DNA of 33,138 nucleotides from Bdellovibrionota bacterium. GTDB taxonomy: Bacteria; Bdellovibrionota; Bdellovibrionia; Bdellovibrionales; JAMPXM01. This document shows, one piece after another, positions 8,288-16,536 of the stretch (positions are counted from its first letter, which is position 1; every line of letters starts with the position of its first letter). Below the pieces are notes generated by a model that was given only the letters and a program-made list of their open reading frames with translations, had not been told where the DNA came from and did no database searches. The stretch is from NCBI GenBank assembly GCA_963170185.1, contig CAUJGS010000083.1, forward strand, positions 1 through 33,138, read 5' to 3'. A program made the position numbers and the translations under genes.

Positions 8288-8845
8288 TTAGATCGTCATG
8301 ATCTCTTTTTCTTTTTCAGCCGAAACCTTGTCGACCTTCTCGATGTATTGATCCGTGAGCTTTTGGATATCTTGTTCGGCGCGCTTGCTATCGTCTTCGC
8401 TGATCGCCTTGTCTTTCAGAGCTTTTTTGAGAAGTTCGTTGGCATCGCGACGAGCCATGCGGATTGCGACTTTGGCGTCTTCCACGATCTTCTTGGTGTT
8501 TTTCACCATCTCTTTACGGCGTTCTTCGTTGAGGTCAGGAACTTTGAGGCGAATGACCTTGCCGTCGTTGATAGGGCTCATGCCGAGATCACTTTTGATG
8601 ATCGCTTGTTCGATTTCTTTAAGCATCTGCGCTTCCCAAGGCGCGATGAGGAAGCTCTTCGCGTCGGGAGTGGAAACCGCCGACACCTGGTTCAGAGGGG
8701 TTGGGTTTCCGTAGTAGTTTACCTTCACGTTGTCGAGCATCGAGATCTGAGCACGACCAGTGCGCACTTTCTTGAGTTCGTTACCGAGTGCGACCAGGGA
8801 TTTCTCCATCGAGTCTTTTGCTGCTTTTTTTGCGTTCTCGACCAT
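8288..8845 (-). CDS. frr: Ribosome recycling factor
   Basis: The 185-residue protein matches RRF across its full length. It has KVRTGRAQISMLDNVKVNYY in the first helix and turn, the PLNQVSAVSTPDAKSFLI beta segment, and the long basic C-terminal helices with RRKEMVKNTKKIVEDAKVAI. RRF works with EF-G to split the post-termination ribosome. The start ATG has a strong GAGGAGG site at good spacing. It sits between pyrH (27 bases upstream) and uppS (4 bases downstream), the standard order in Proteobacteria. Confidence 0.97.
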   Translation of the reverse strand: MVENAKKAAKDSMEKSLVALGNELKKVRTGRAQISMLDNVKVNYYGNPTPLNQVSAVSTPDAKSFLIAPWEAQMLKEIEQAIIKSDLGMSPINDGKVIRLKVPDLNEERRKEMVKNTKKIVEDAKVAIRMARRDANELLKKALKDKAISEDDSKRAEQDIQKLTDQYIEKVDKVSAEKEKEIMTI

Positions 8846-8872
8846 GATTCCTCCTCAATTACTGAATCAAAA

Positions 8873-9595
8873 TTACTGGATCAGTGTCCCTATGCGATCA
8901 CCTTTGACCGCTTTGAGAATATTCGCCGGATCTTTGAGATTGAAACAAAGAATAGGCATCTGGTTGTCCATGCACAGGCTGATCGCTGTCGAGTCCATGA
9001 CGTTGAGTCGACGATTGAGAACTTCGATGTAGTTGAGTTCGTCAAACTTCACAGCGTCTGTGTGTTTCATCGGATCTTTGTCATACACGCCGTCGACCTT
9101 GGTCGCCTTCATGATGACTTCCGCATTGATCTCCATTGCACGGAGAGCTGCGGCTGTATCTGTTGTGAAATAAGGGTTGCCCGTACCGGCAGCGAAGATC
9201 ACCACGCGCTTTTTTTCGAGGTGGCGAACCGCGCGGCGGCGGATGTAGGGCTCTGCAATTTCGGCCATTTCGATGGCGCTTTGAACGCGCGTGTCGATAT
9301 TGAGCTTTTCGAAGGCGTCTTGCAGGGCCAGAGAGTTGATGCAGGTTGCGAGCATGCCCATGTAGTCGGAGCTTGCGCGGTCCATTCCGTTGGCGGAAGC
9401 GGCGACACCTCGGAAGATGTTGCCGCCGCCAATGACGATACCAATCTCAACACCTGTTTCGACCGCCGCAGCGACGCCACGTGCGATCTCTTCGATCGTC
9501 TTGGCGTTGATGCCAAATCCTTGCTCGCCGGCGAGAGCCTCGCCGCTAAGCTTGAGAAGAATTCGTTTATAGTTCGGCCGAACAGGGTTTGCCAT
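8873..9595 (-). CDS. pyrH: Uridylate kinase (UMP kinase)
   Basis: The 240-residue protein of the amino acid kinase fold has [19 protein letters not shown] at its start and IGGGNIFRG, which form the phosphate-binding loops. [18 protein letters not shown] and [13 protein letters not shown] are PyrH signatures. It phosphorylates UMP to UDP in the cytoplasm, feeding nucleotide and UDP-sugar pools; the UTP made from its product is the GalU substrate. It begins 9 bases after the tsf stop with only a weak AAGG upstream. The length agrees with the family. Confidence 0.96.
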   Translation of the reverse strand: MANPVRPNYKRILLKLSGEALAGEQGFGINAKTIEEIARGVAAAVETGVEIGIVIGGGNIFRGVAASANGMDRASSDYMGMLATCINSLALQDAFEKLNIDTRVQSAIEMAEIAEPYIRRRAVRHLEKKRVVIFAAGTGNPYFTTDTAAALRAMEINAEVIMKATKVDGVYDKDPMKHTDAVKFDELNYIEVLNRRLNVMDSTAISLCMDNQMPILCFNLKDPANILKAVKGDRIGTLIQ

Positions 9596-9604
9596 GTGTG
9601 TACC

Positions 9605-10255
9605 TTAGACCTTTGCTTGAGCTGCAACTTCTGCCGCGAAATCGTCTTTCTTCTTCTCGATACCTTCGCCGAGTTCGAAACGAACGAAGCGACGGATAAC
9701 GATGTTCTCCCCGATTTTCGCGATGGTTTCTTTCAAGTAGTCCGCGATCTTGAGATCTGGATTTTTCACGAAAGGCTGTTCAAGAAGAGCGACATCCGAC
9801 AACCACTTTTTGATTTGGCCATCGACGATCTTTGGGATCATGTCTTCTTTCTTGCCTTGCTCGCGTGCTTTCGCCGTCAAAACCTCGCGCTCGCGCGCGA
9901 TAAGAGCTTGGTCGACTTCGTCTGTGCTGACAGCCACGGGGCCGGTAGCCGCGATGTGCATCGCGATGTCGCGTGTGAACGTTTTGAAACCGTCGTTGCG
10001 AGCAACGAAGTCTGTTTCCGAGTTCACTTCAAGGAGAACGCCAACGCGGCCTTCACCGTGAATGTACGAAACAACCGCGCCTTCAGCCGCGACGCGACCA
10101 GCTTTTTTGCCAGCCGACGCGAGACCTTTTTGACGAAGCCAATCAACCGCTTTTTCGAAATCGCCAGAAGTCGCTTCAAGCGCCTTCTTGCAGTCCATCA
10201 TTCCTGCGCCAGATTTCGAGCGGAGTTCTTGAACCAATGATGCTGTAATAGCCAT
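9605..10255 (-). CDS. tsf: Elongation factor Ts
   Basis: The protein begins with the UBA-like domain motif VQELRSKSGAGMMDCKKALE, and the core has the diagnostic TDFVARN around residue 80. EF-Ts exchanges GDP for GTP on EF-Tu. At 216 residues it is well below the about 280 of E. coli EF-Ts. It belongs to the short class in which the second core subdomain is reduced, as in Thermus. Intactness is supported by a complete N-terminus and a normal lysine-rich C-terminal helix. AGAGGA lies a suitable distance upstream of the ATG. It is 47 bases downstream of rpsB. Confidence 0.95.
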   Translation of the reverse strand: MAITASLVQELRSKSGAGMMDCKKALEATSGDFEKAVDWLRQKGLASAGKKAGRVAAEGAVVSYIHGEGRVGVLLEVNSETDFVARNDGFKTFTRDIAMHIAATGPVAVSTDEVDQALIAREREVLTAKAREQGKKEDMIPKIVDGQIKKWLSDVALLEQPFVKNPDLKIADYLKETIAKIGENIVIRRFVRFELGEGIEKKKDDFAAEVAAQAKV

Positions 10256-10302
10256 TTAAAATATCCTCTACTTTAAGTCGGGTTCTTACGAGTGCCTGCG
10301 AA

Positions 10303-11244
10303 TTACTCTTCTGTCTCAGTCGTTTCCGACTTTTCGCCTTCTTCGAGCTCCTGTTGGATCTCGACGTCGTCAGCTGTTCCAGCCGCGACGAGCTTGCGAG
10401 TTTTCGAAGCTTTAACAACTGCTGGTCCCGCTTTTTTCTCTTCAGCTTTTGGTTCAGGACGCGCGCCACGACGGCGTGGAGCTTCGTCTTTGTCGCGAGT
10501 TGGTTTTGCCACGACTTCGTCTTTATCAGCTTTGTCGCCCATAGTGCGAAGCTTCGCTTCGTACTCTTTCGCGCCTTCGTTGTAAGACTCAGCTACGAGG
10601 CCAGCGAACAACTTGATCGAACGGATCGCGTCGTCGTTGCCTGGGATTGGGAAATCAGCCGACTCGGGATCAACGTTTGTATCAGCGATGCCGATAACTT
10701 TGATACCAAGGCGTTTTGCTTCCGCAACCGCGATGTGTTCCATGTTGAGGTCGACAACGAACATCGCTGTCGGCATCTCTTTCATGTCACGGATACCGTC
10801 GAGGTACTCGAGAAGACGTTGATATTCTTTTTCGATTCCAGCGCGCTCTTTCTTCGAGAAGAACTCGAGTTCGCCTTTTTCGCGCATTTGATCGATCTTC
10901 TTAAGACGGTCGATCGAAGCTTTGATTGTCGCGAAGTTTGTGAGCATGCCGCCCAACCAGCGCTTCGTGACGTAGAACTGACCGCAAGACTTTGCAGCTT
11001 CTTGAATTGGCTCAACAGCTTGTTTCTTCGTGCCGACGAAGATCAAGCGTCCGCCGTCAGCAGCTGTGTGCTTAACGAACTCAGCCGCTTTTTTTGCGAA
11101 ATCGACCGTCTTGTGCAGGTCGATGATGTGGATACCGCCGCGGTCTGTGAAGACGTACGGTTTCATTTTTGGGTTCCAGCGTTGAGTCTGGTGACCGAAG
11201 TGCACGCCCGCATCGAGCATGGATTTCATTGTAACTTGCGCCAT
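10303..11244 (-). CDS. rpsB: 30S ribosomal protein S2, with long charged C-terminal tail
   Basis: Residues 1-230 are a standard S2: MLDAGVHFGHQTQRWNPKMK, FVGTKKQA, TKRWLGGMLTNF, and VIGIADTNVDPE. The remaining about 80 residues form a highly charged, low-complexity tail rich in Lys, Glu, Asp and Arg, ending in ETTETEE, so the protein is 313 residues against 241 in E. coli. The open frame continues upstream to 11415, but the ATG at 11244 begins the conserved protein and has a near-perfect AGGAGGT site, so it is chosen. It is the first gene of a 12-gene minus-strand run. The 468-base region before it should hold its promoter and possibly a leader RNA. Confidence 0.95.
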   Translation of the reverse strand: MAQVTMKSMLDAGVHFGHQTQRWNPKMKPYVFTDRGGIHIIDLHKTVDFAKKAAEFVKHTAADGGRLIFVGTKKQAVEPIQEAAKSCGQFYVTKRWLGGMLTNFATIKASIDRLKKIDQMREKGELEFFSKKERAGIEKEYQRLLEYLDGIRDMKEMPTAMFVVDLNMEHIAVAEAKRLGIKVIGIADTNVDPESADFPIPGNDDAIRSIKLFAGLVAESYNEGAKEYEAKLRTMGDKADKDEVVAKPTRDKDEAPRRRGARPEPKAEEKKAGPAVVKASKTRKLVAAGTADDVEIQQELEEGEKSETTETEE

Positions 11245-11712
11245 TGCGCTACCTCCTGAAAGCCCGTCAAACCACTTTTGGTGACGGAAAAACTGTTTAT
11301 GCTTTCGGAGTTCGCCGACAGACGCTGGGGGTCTGTGGTGGGAAGGTTTTAAGACAAGCTGCTTGTTTTTAAGCCGCTTCTCGTTCAACCCGGGACCTCG
11401 TCGACGTGTTGCCAAATCGACTGGCTGCGCTCCGAACGCGTTTCTGGTTAAGCCTCCGTCCCAGATTTGGAGCTTCGATTCCTTTTGGGAACCTGAACCC
11501 CGTCGATTGCTTAAAGTTCTTTTGGAACTTCAAGGTCGATCACCAGCGGAGTCCGGGACGTGTGAATTTCCTCGATTTCTCGGGGAGCGTTACGGGTAAC
11601 ACGTCGACAAGGACCGAGGCAAGTGATGCGAGTGTAAATCTTGAAGTTTCTTAGGGATTTTCGCATGGAAACTGGACTCCCCTAGGGGTGTCCTGGGTGA
11701 GACCCTAAGCGC
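11245..11712. promoter_or_regulatory. Divergent control region between rpsB and the 11713 gene
   Basis: These 468 bases hold no convincing gene. The short frames here lack start sites and family likeness, including the upstream extension of the rpsB frame. The region must contain the rpsB operon promoter on the minus strand and probably the promoter of the plus-strand gene. I could not fix -35/-10 boxes with confidence. A 6-base inverted repeat (ACAGAC at 11318-11323, GTCTGT at 11331-11336) lies in the presumed rpsB leader. A larger palindrome is listed separately. rpsB leaders bind S2 in some bacteria, but no known S2 leader fold was recognised. Confidence 0.5.
11650..11709. repeat. Nested inverted repeats just upstream of the 11713 start codon
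   Basis: An outer 7-base inverted repeat pairs CTTAGGG (11650-11656) with CCCTAAG (11703-11709). Inside it, 11674-11693 forms a 20-base palindrome with arms GGAC/GTCC and CCCC/GGGG around a TA centre, broken only by one T-T mismatch on each side of symmetry. The right outer arm ends four bases before the ATG at 11713, where the ribosome would bind. It could be a DNA operator or an mRNA hairpin that hides the start. There is no T-tract, so it is not a normal intrinsic terminator. Confidence 0.6.
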
Positions 11713-12624
11713 ATGAATATATTTGGTAAAACGGCGTTTTTCGGAGCGCTGATGGCGGGTTTGTTCGGCAGTGGGGGTTGTGCGATGGCGGCAAAAGGGG
11801 AAAAGGGCACGGATTCGGGCAAGCTCTACGAGATTCTCAAGCCTGTGTCGGAAGCCGATGGGGATCTGGTTCGCCCGAGTGCGAGTCGGATTGCGCCGCC
11901 AAAAATCGCTCCGGTGGTTCATGGCGGGATCTCTTATGAGGCACCATGGGACCCGCGCGGCACGCTGATCGCCAAGGACAAAAAGACCGGGAAAGAGCTA
12001 TGGCGTCTCTTGATCGTCGACGATTACATCGATCCGATTTTAGAGCGCGATGTGCAAGAGATTTGGTTCGCGAAAATGGAGATTTCCAAAGACGGAAAGA
12101 CCATGAATGTGACGGACGAGTCGGGCCGTTTGTACATCGTGGATCTCGAAAAAAAGAGCTTCGTGATTCCACGCTGGGAGGTTTCCACCAAGATTGTTGA
12201 ATGGCGCCCCGGCGAAAAGGGTTGGAAGTACTGGGTCGAGCTTCGTATCTACAACCGTCTCAATCGTCCGATTCTTTTGGACCGAGAGAGTGTGGCCGCG
12301 ACTCGAGAGCTTTCAAATAACCTCTTTCAAGTGAAGGTCGACGGAAAGCAAGTTCCCTACATGGGCATGATGAAAAAGCGTGCGCCGCCCGATCCGAGTG
12401 AGTTTATTCGTCTTGGCCCAGGGGAAACATACTTGAGAGAAATCGAGATCGGCGAAAATTATCGTGTGCCGCCGGGCAATCATGAAGTGACGGTGGGCTT
12501 TGAGCACACCAATCACTTTTCTCCTGATGGATTTCGCATGACGACTTCGCGACCCGATAGCCGCGGGTTTTCTGAAGAGGGCTACGACATCCGTGAGAAC
12601 AAGAAGCCCAAACCCGGGGACTAA
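11713..12624 (+). CDS. Exported protein of unknown function
   Basis: This 303-residue protein has an N-terminal hydrophobic stretch MNIFGKTAFFGALMAGLFG followed by GSGGCAMAAKG. It is therefore either a lipoprotein with an unusual lipobox at C23 or a secreted protein cut near AMA-A. The middle part, TLIAKDKKTGKELWRL and TDESGRLYIVDLEKKSF, reads like beta-strand repeats of the kind seen in quinoprotein- or PQQ-like proteins, but the protein is too short for a full propeller. The C-terminal half (VTVGFEHTNHF) may be an Ig-like or jelly-roll domain. I do not recognise the family. No clear Shine-Dalgarno precedes the ATG; the palindrome upstream may matter. Its stop codon overlaps the stop of the oxidoreductase on the other strand (12621-12624). 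Confidence 0.75.
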   Translation: MNIFGKTAFFGALMAGLFGSGGCAMAAKGEKGTDSGKLYEILKPVSEADGDLVRPSASRIAPPKIAPVVHGGISYEAPWDPRGTLIAKDKKTGKELWRLLIVDDYIDPILERDVQEIWFAKMEISKDGKTMNVTDESGRLYIVDLEKKSFVIPRWEVSTKIVEWRPGEKGWKYWVELRIYNRLNRPILLDRESVAATRELSNNLFQVKVDGKQVPYMGMMKKRAPPDPSEFIRLGPGETYLREIEIGENYRVPPGNHEVTVGFEHTNHFSPDGFRMTTSRPDSRGFSEEGYDIRENKKPKPGD

Positions 12625-13772
12625 GCTTCCGCCGAACGCGGACGATCGCTGTCGGCGTCGAGATCGGTTCCGCTGTGGTGTTCGCCGATTTCCTCGACAA
12701 CTCGGCGGGTTTGCATCAGCGCTCCTAGCGTGTTGCGGCCTTCCGAGAAGAAGGATGATGTCAGCCAGAGGTTTTCGATCTTTGGCAGGCGGCCGGCGTG
12801 GTCAAATGCGCCGATAAGGCTGCCGTGTGACGCCGGAATCACGAGAATACGTTCTTGCACGATCCCTTCGAGGGCCGATTCGTAAGCGCGCTTGATTTGG
12901 CGTTTGATTTGTTTGAGCGCGCTCGCCACGAGTTCTTCTTCGTCGATCTGGTCGCGAGGGATGAGGGTGAACCATTGCGAAACTTGCAGCAAGCGGCCGT
13001 CCTCGGAGCGAGTCGGCTCGAGGAAGAGACCGACCGTCGGTTCTTCGTTTGCGCCCTTTAATACGTGAACAGAGTTGCTGTCGGTCACGGGCTGCGGATG
13101 AACGAGATCCAAGTTCACGCTTGTCCAGAAATCACCCTTCAAGAGCTTTTGGCGAACGCGAGGAGCAAGAGTTCCCTCAGGGAGAAGCGCCGTAAGCAGG
13201 TGCGGGGCTCCAGAGAACACGACCTCTTTTGCGGTGATGCGCTTGGCGCCGTTGATCAGAGATTCGATGATAAAGCCGTCTTCGATCATCATGCGGGTGA
13301 CGTGCGACTGCGTGAGCAATGTGCCGGAGAACTGTTCGGCGAGTTTCGCGACCCAGCTCTTGGGTGTCGAGCTGAGGTTGAGTCGTTTGTGCACGGCATA
13401 CGCTTCGACTTCGGAAGACGTGATCACGCCGTTATCGCCGAAGCCAATGTATGGTTTAAATTTTCCGTCGTCGTAGTTCAGCGGCGCGGATTCAATGGAT
13501 GTGCGCTCGATCTTTTCTCCTAGCACTTGTTCCAGCCAGTCGAGTGCGCCATGAGCCGCTTCCGAATCGGGGAAAAGTTTTAGCCCGTGGTCGACTGCGC
13601 CCGCAGCGGTGAGGCCGCGTCGGCTGGCGCCGCCGACGAGATCGGCCGACTCGACAATTGCAACGTGGCGACCTGTCGCTTCGAGGGCATTGGCTGCGAT
13701 CAGGCCACTTAAACCTGCACCGATGACGAGAGTATCAAATTCTTGTGCTTTGGGAGTTTTTGATTGAGCCAT
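12621..13772 (-). CDS. FAD-dependent oxidoreductase, amine oxidase / phytoene desaturase-like
   Basis: The 383-residue protein has a Rossmann dinucleotide-binding start, DTLVIGAGLSGLIAANALE, with GAGLSG at residues 18-23. VAIVESADLVGGASRRG, the family's E-x-x-x-x-x-GG-x-x-x motif, follows. The C-terminal LWLTSSFFSEGRNTLGALMQ fits the second FAD-binding block of amine oxidase and protoporphyrinogen oxidase-like proteins. The substrate is not evident, and no carotenoid or haem gene is near. The frame runs up to a TTG at 13808, but the ATG at 13772 places the Rossmann motif normally. Ribosome binding looks weak. It follows the CFI-box gene by 101 bases on the same strand and may belong to the same unit. 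It is about 383 residues against 430-500 for typical amine oxidases. Confidence 0.8.
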   Translation of the reverse strand: MAQSKTPKAQEFDTLVIGAGLSGLIAANALEATGRHVAIVESADLVGGASRRGLTAAGAVDHGLKLFPDSEAAHGALDWLEQVLGEKIERTSIESAPLNYDDGKFKPYIGFGDNGVITSSEVEAYAVHKRLNLSSTPKSWVAKLAEQFSGTLLTQSHVTRMMIEDGFIIESLINGAKRITAKEVVFSGAPHLLTALLPEGTLAPRVRQKLLKGDFWTSVNLDLVHPQPVTDSNSVHVLKGANEEPTVGLFLEPTRSEDGRLLQVSQWFTLIPRDQIDEEELVASALKQIKRQIKRAYESALEGIVQERILVIPASHGSLIGAFDHAGRLPKIENLWLTSSFFSEGRNTLGALMQTRRVVEEIGEHHSGTDLDADSDRPRSAEA

Positions 13773-13873
13773 GGACTCGATCAGAGCGTAGGACGTGCGT
13801 CGAATCAAGCGCGGGAGGCAAGTTTTTGCGAGGTGATGAGGAGAAATCGAAGCGAAATCGCCTGTAATTAAGG

Positions 13874-14845
13874 CTACTGGCTGTTTTCCCGGCGTTTTAT
13901 CGCCGGTTTTTCCTGAAAACTACGGGGAGAAGACGCTAGCGGGCGAGTGAGCGCAGCGACGAAACGCAGGGCCTGTCGCAAGACGGCGCGTAGAGGCGAC
14001 GGCGCGCGATCGATCCAGCCGGCGAGGCGAGGTGAGACGCGGTAGTAGAGTCTGGTCGCGATTCGTCCGCATCGCGAGCGTCGAAGCACGCGATCGCGGA
14101 ACTGGCGCAAGTCGGTGACGGTCGGGGATTCGTAACCGTCAAAAGCCGCCGTCGCGATAAAGCAGCGCGGACGATTTTTATTCGAAGCCTTGACGAAAAA
14201 GCGGTACACGTCCGCGTTTTTTCCGGTGCGTGAGAGGCCTTCGGCTTTGCGCATGATATGTGGAAAAATCGGTGTGAATCTGGCGAACTCCGCGAGTTTT
14301 TTTGCCGCGGTCATTTGGCGATCTTTGTAGCGCGGCGATTGGTCGTAGATTCGCATGAGATCCCAGTAAACAGAGGCGACGACGGTCATCTCTTGTTGGC
14401 GTGAGCCCGAGGCAAATAGCTCGGGCGAAAGCTCGCCCGGTTTTTTATCGTAAACGAGTTCCAACACACGCAGGTATTTTTCATACTGCACGGCGGACTC
14501 CGCGTAGCTCTTTTGTGCCAAAAGCTCTTTGGCTTTTTTCACGAGATTCACGCGGTTTCGCCAGAGCATGAGGCGGTTTTGTTCTTTTGCCTGCTGCTGC
14601 GCCCTTAGGGCGGCTCCTTTGGAAACCATTTTGGTCAAAATGGAATAACACCCGGCGCAGACCGTATCGGGCACGGCCGAAAGCTGCGCGTTTTCTTGTA
14701 AGCCGATCTTCATTCCTGCCGCAACCGGCACAAGCGAAGGGACGTTGTCGCCGCAGTATGGGCAGACAATGACTCCCTCTTCGTCGCCTTTGGGCGAAGG
14801 GGCCTTCTTGGGACTCGGTTGAAGACTCGTGTCGGCTCCGGCCAT
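13874..14845 (-). CDS. Zinc-ribbon protein with C-terminal CFI-box domain
   Basis: The 323-residue protein has two CxxC knuckles near its N-terminus, CPYC at 28-31 and CAGC at 63-66, likely one zinc site. An alpha-helical middle with basic and aromatic residues resembles a TPR- or coiled-coil-like segment. From residue 228 it has CFIATAAFDGYESPTVTDLR, then QFRDRVL and RLYYRVSPRLAGWI. This is the CFI-box-CTERM pattern, a motif near the C-terminus of many otherwise unrelated bacterial proteins whose role is not known. There is no N-terminal signal peptide. Its ATG overlaps the stop of the upstream gene as TAATG (14843-14847), so the two are coupled. It is the last gene of a trio with two secreted cysteine-rich paralogues. 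Confidence 0.75.
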   Translation of the reverse strand: MAGADTSLQPSPKKAPSPKGDEEGVIVCPYCGDNVPSLVPVAAGMKIGLQENAQLSAVPDTVCAGCYSILTKMVSKGAALRAQQQAKEQNRLMLWRNRVNLVKKAKELLAQKSYAESAVQYEKYLRVLELVYDKKPGELSPELFASGSRQQEMTVVASVYWDLMRIYDQSPRYKDRQMTAAKKLAEFARFTPIFPHIMRKAEGLSRTGKNADVYRFFVKASNKNRPRCFIATAAFDGYESPTVTDLRQFRDRVLRRSRCGRIATRLYYRVSPRLAGWIDRAPSPLRAVLRQALRFVAALTRPLASSPRSFQEKPAIKRRENSQ

Positions 14846-16536
14846 TACTTCGCGGTTCCTTTGCCTTTTGTCGGAATCAGATTCACACCTTTGTCAAAAG
14901 CGAGCGCGCGACACGCGGTATCGGCGCAGCAGGGGCCGAGGAGGCGAAGTCTTGCAACTGGTTGCGCGACGCTTGGATCATACTGTTTCCAGCGTAGCGA
15001 GTCGTTGGCGCGTCTCAAGAGATCTTGTGCGCGCTTGAGATCGGCTCCGCTAAGAGACTCGCCGCCGACCAGTGTGACCGATTGGCAGGCGTTGTTTTTA
15101 GTTGGGCAGTTGTACTCGATTTTCGCGCTTCTACCGGCGCTGGAGCTGGCTTTGAATGCCAGTGCCTTCTCCACCACTTCTTCGGTTTTATTCGGTGGAA
15201 TTCTGTAGGATTCAAATTCCTTTCCCGAGAGAAGGCTTGTGCAAGTCGCGTCGGTGCAAGCTTTCACATCAAGTGAACGATCTGAAACGATAGAGATCTT
15301 GTCCAATTGAGCGGCGGCTTCGAGAAGTGTGTTCTTGTGAGTCGTGTACCAGGCCTTCATTCCGGTTGCGAAGATCGACATTTGTTCCTCGACGCTTCTT
15401 TCGGGGCCGTAAGAGCGTTGATTCTGAAGGTCATTGAATTTCGCGCAAGCGGTCGAGGTTTGATCCAGAAGTTTCGGTTGTTGCGCTAGGTAGCCCAGTT
15501 CGTCTTTGATTCTACAGAGTCGTTTGGTCTCGCGCTCAAGTTTGCCGATATCACTTTCGAGTCGATTCTTTTGATAGGCACTGCTCGCGGCGTCCGCGCT
15601 GAGTCGTTGAAGATTGCCGCCGTAGAATTCAAAGTCCATGCGGCGATTGCCTGGATTTAATTGTCGAGGTTCAAAGAACACGACCTGTGAATTGCCGTCG
15701 GATTTCAACTGCACGCCTTGATCAGGGCGTGCAACGAATTCGACCTTGGTGCCACCGACCATGGCAAAGCCTTTGGCGCCTTCAGGCGTACACTGAACGT
15801 CGTATCGAGAGAGAGTGATTCCTTTGAAGACGGCCTTTGCCCAGTCGAGCTCGCCGGTGCTTTGGAAGTGTGCACCGTGAAGAAGCGAACTGTCGAGTGA
15901 GGTCTCTTTGATCATGTCGCGCAGAGCTTGTGGCGTCGATTTTCCGGCCGCACGCACATAGTAGTAAAGTGGCAGAACCTCGGGACTTGGCGCCGCTGCG
16001 TCGGCTTCTTTTACAAGCTGAAAGGCGATCCCGGCCCACTCGAAAAATCGTGCTGGCAAAGATCGGTTCGCGCCGGATTTTTTCGGTGTGTCTTGAGTCG
16101 GATTCAGGTGCCGATTGAGATCGCGCAAAATCGAACCGGATTCTGGCATCGTCCAGCTTCGGCCGTTGAGAAGAAATTCGGTTTTACCAAGTTCGGGCGG
16201 GCGCACTTCGAAAAGGACTTTGCCCTTTTTGTCGGACATTCGCAGGTTCGTGCCGACGGCCTCGATGACATGGCTCTTCGAATATTTGTAAGAAGCCAGG
16301 AGGCGCTGAAGTTCGATCTTGTCTTCGGGGGCCGCGGAATTGAGGAGCGCTGTCTTCATATCCTGATCGAGCATTTTGCCAGAGAACTCGTCGCGGATTT
16401 TTTCGGCGATGGCGGCTTGAATCATTTGATAGGTCGGCGTCGAGACCGCCTGAGGTTCCGCAGCTTCGGCTTGGAAATTCGCGAGCAAAAGCCCTGATGC
16501 GAAGGCAAAGCGAAGCCATTTTAGGTCGATGATCAT
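14845..16536 (-). CDS. Secreted cysteine-rich protein of unknown function, paralogue B
   Basis: This 563-residue protein has a Sec-type signal peptide (MIIDLKWLRFAFASGLLLAN, cut after about AEA at 24-26). The mature part has ten cysteines at about 249, 341, 364, 427, 432, 477, 484, 536, 537 and 542, typical of disulfide-linked extracytoplasmic proteins. It is homologous to its upstream neighbour along the whole length. Shared blocks are SDKKGKVLFEV, an NGRSWTMPESGSI block followed by NRHL, ACTDATC, NCPTKNNAC and RLLGPCCADTACR near the C-terminus. Both proteins end in KGTAK or close to it. Its ATG overlaps the neighbour's stop (16533-16536) and its own stop overlaps the CFI-box ATG. I recognise no known domain. 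Confidence 0.8.
   Translation of the reverse strand: MIIDLKWLRFAFASGLLLANFQAEAAEPQAVSTPTYQMIQAAIAEKIRDEFSGKMLDQDMKTALLNSAAPEDKIELQRLLASYKYSKSHVIEAVGTNLRMSDKKGKVLFEVRPPELGKTEFLLNGRSWTMPESGSILRDLNRHLNPTQDTPKKSGANRSLPARFFEWAGIAFQLVKEADAAAPSPEVLPLYYYVRAAGKSTPQALRDMIKETSLDSSLLHGAHFQSTGELDWAKAVFKGITLSRYDVQCTPEGAKGFAMVGGTKVEFVARPDQGVQLKSDGNSQVVFFEPRQLNPGNRRMDFEFYGGNLQRLSADAASSAYQKNRLESDIGKLERETKRLCRIKDELGYLAQQPKLLDQTSTACAKFNDLQNQRSYGPERSVEEQMSIFATGMKAWYTTHKNTLLEAAAQLDKISIVSDRSLDVKACTDATCTSLLSGKEFESYRIPPNKTEEVVEKALAFKASSSAGRSAKIEYNCPTKNNACQSVTLVGGESLSGADLKRAQDLLRRANDSLRWKQYDPSVAQPVARLRLLGPCCADTACRALAFDKGVNLIPTKGKGTAK

Noticed and set aside
8162-10240. A 692-codon open frame on the plus strand
   Set aside because: It is antisense to frr, pyrH and tsf and to the edge of uppS, all of which are certain. 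Its translation has a composition typical of a codon-bias shadow, with many His, Phe and Arg, and no family likeness.
10354-11259. A 301-codon open frame on the plus strand opposite rpsB
   Set aside because: It is a shadow of rpsB, whose highly biased codon use leaves the opposite frame open.
11245-11415. Upstream extension of the rpsB frame by 57 codons
   Set aside because: The conserved S2 start and an AGGAGGT site are at 11244; the extension has no S2 likeness.
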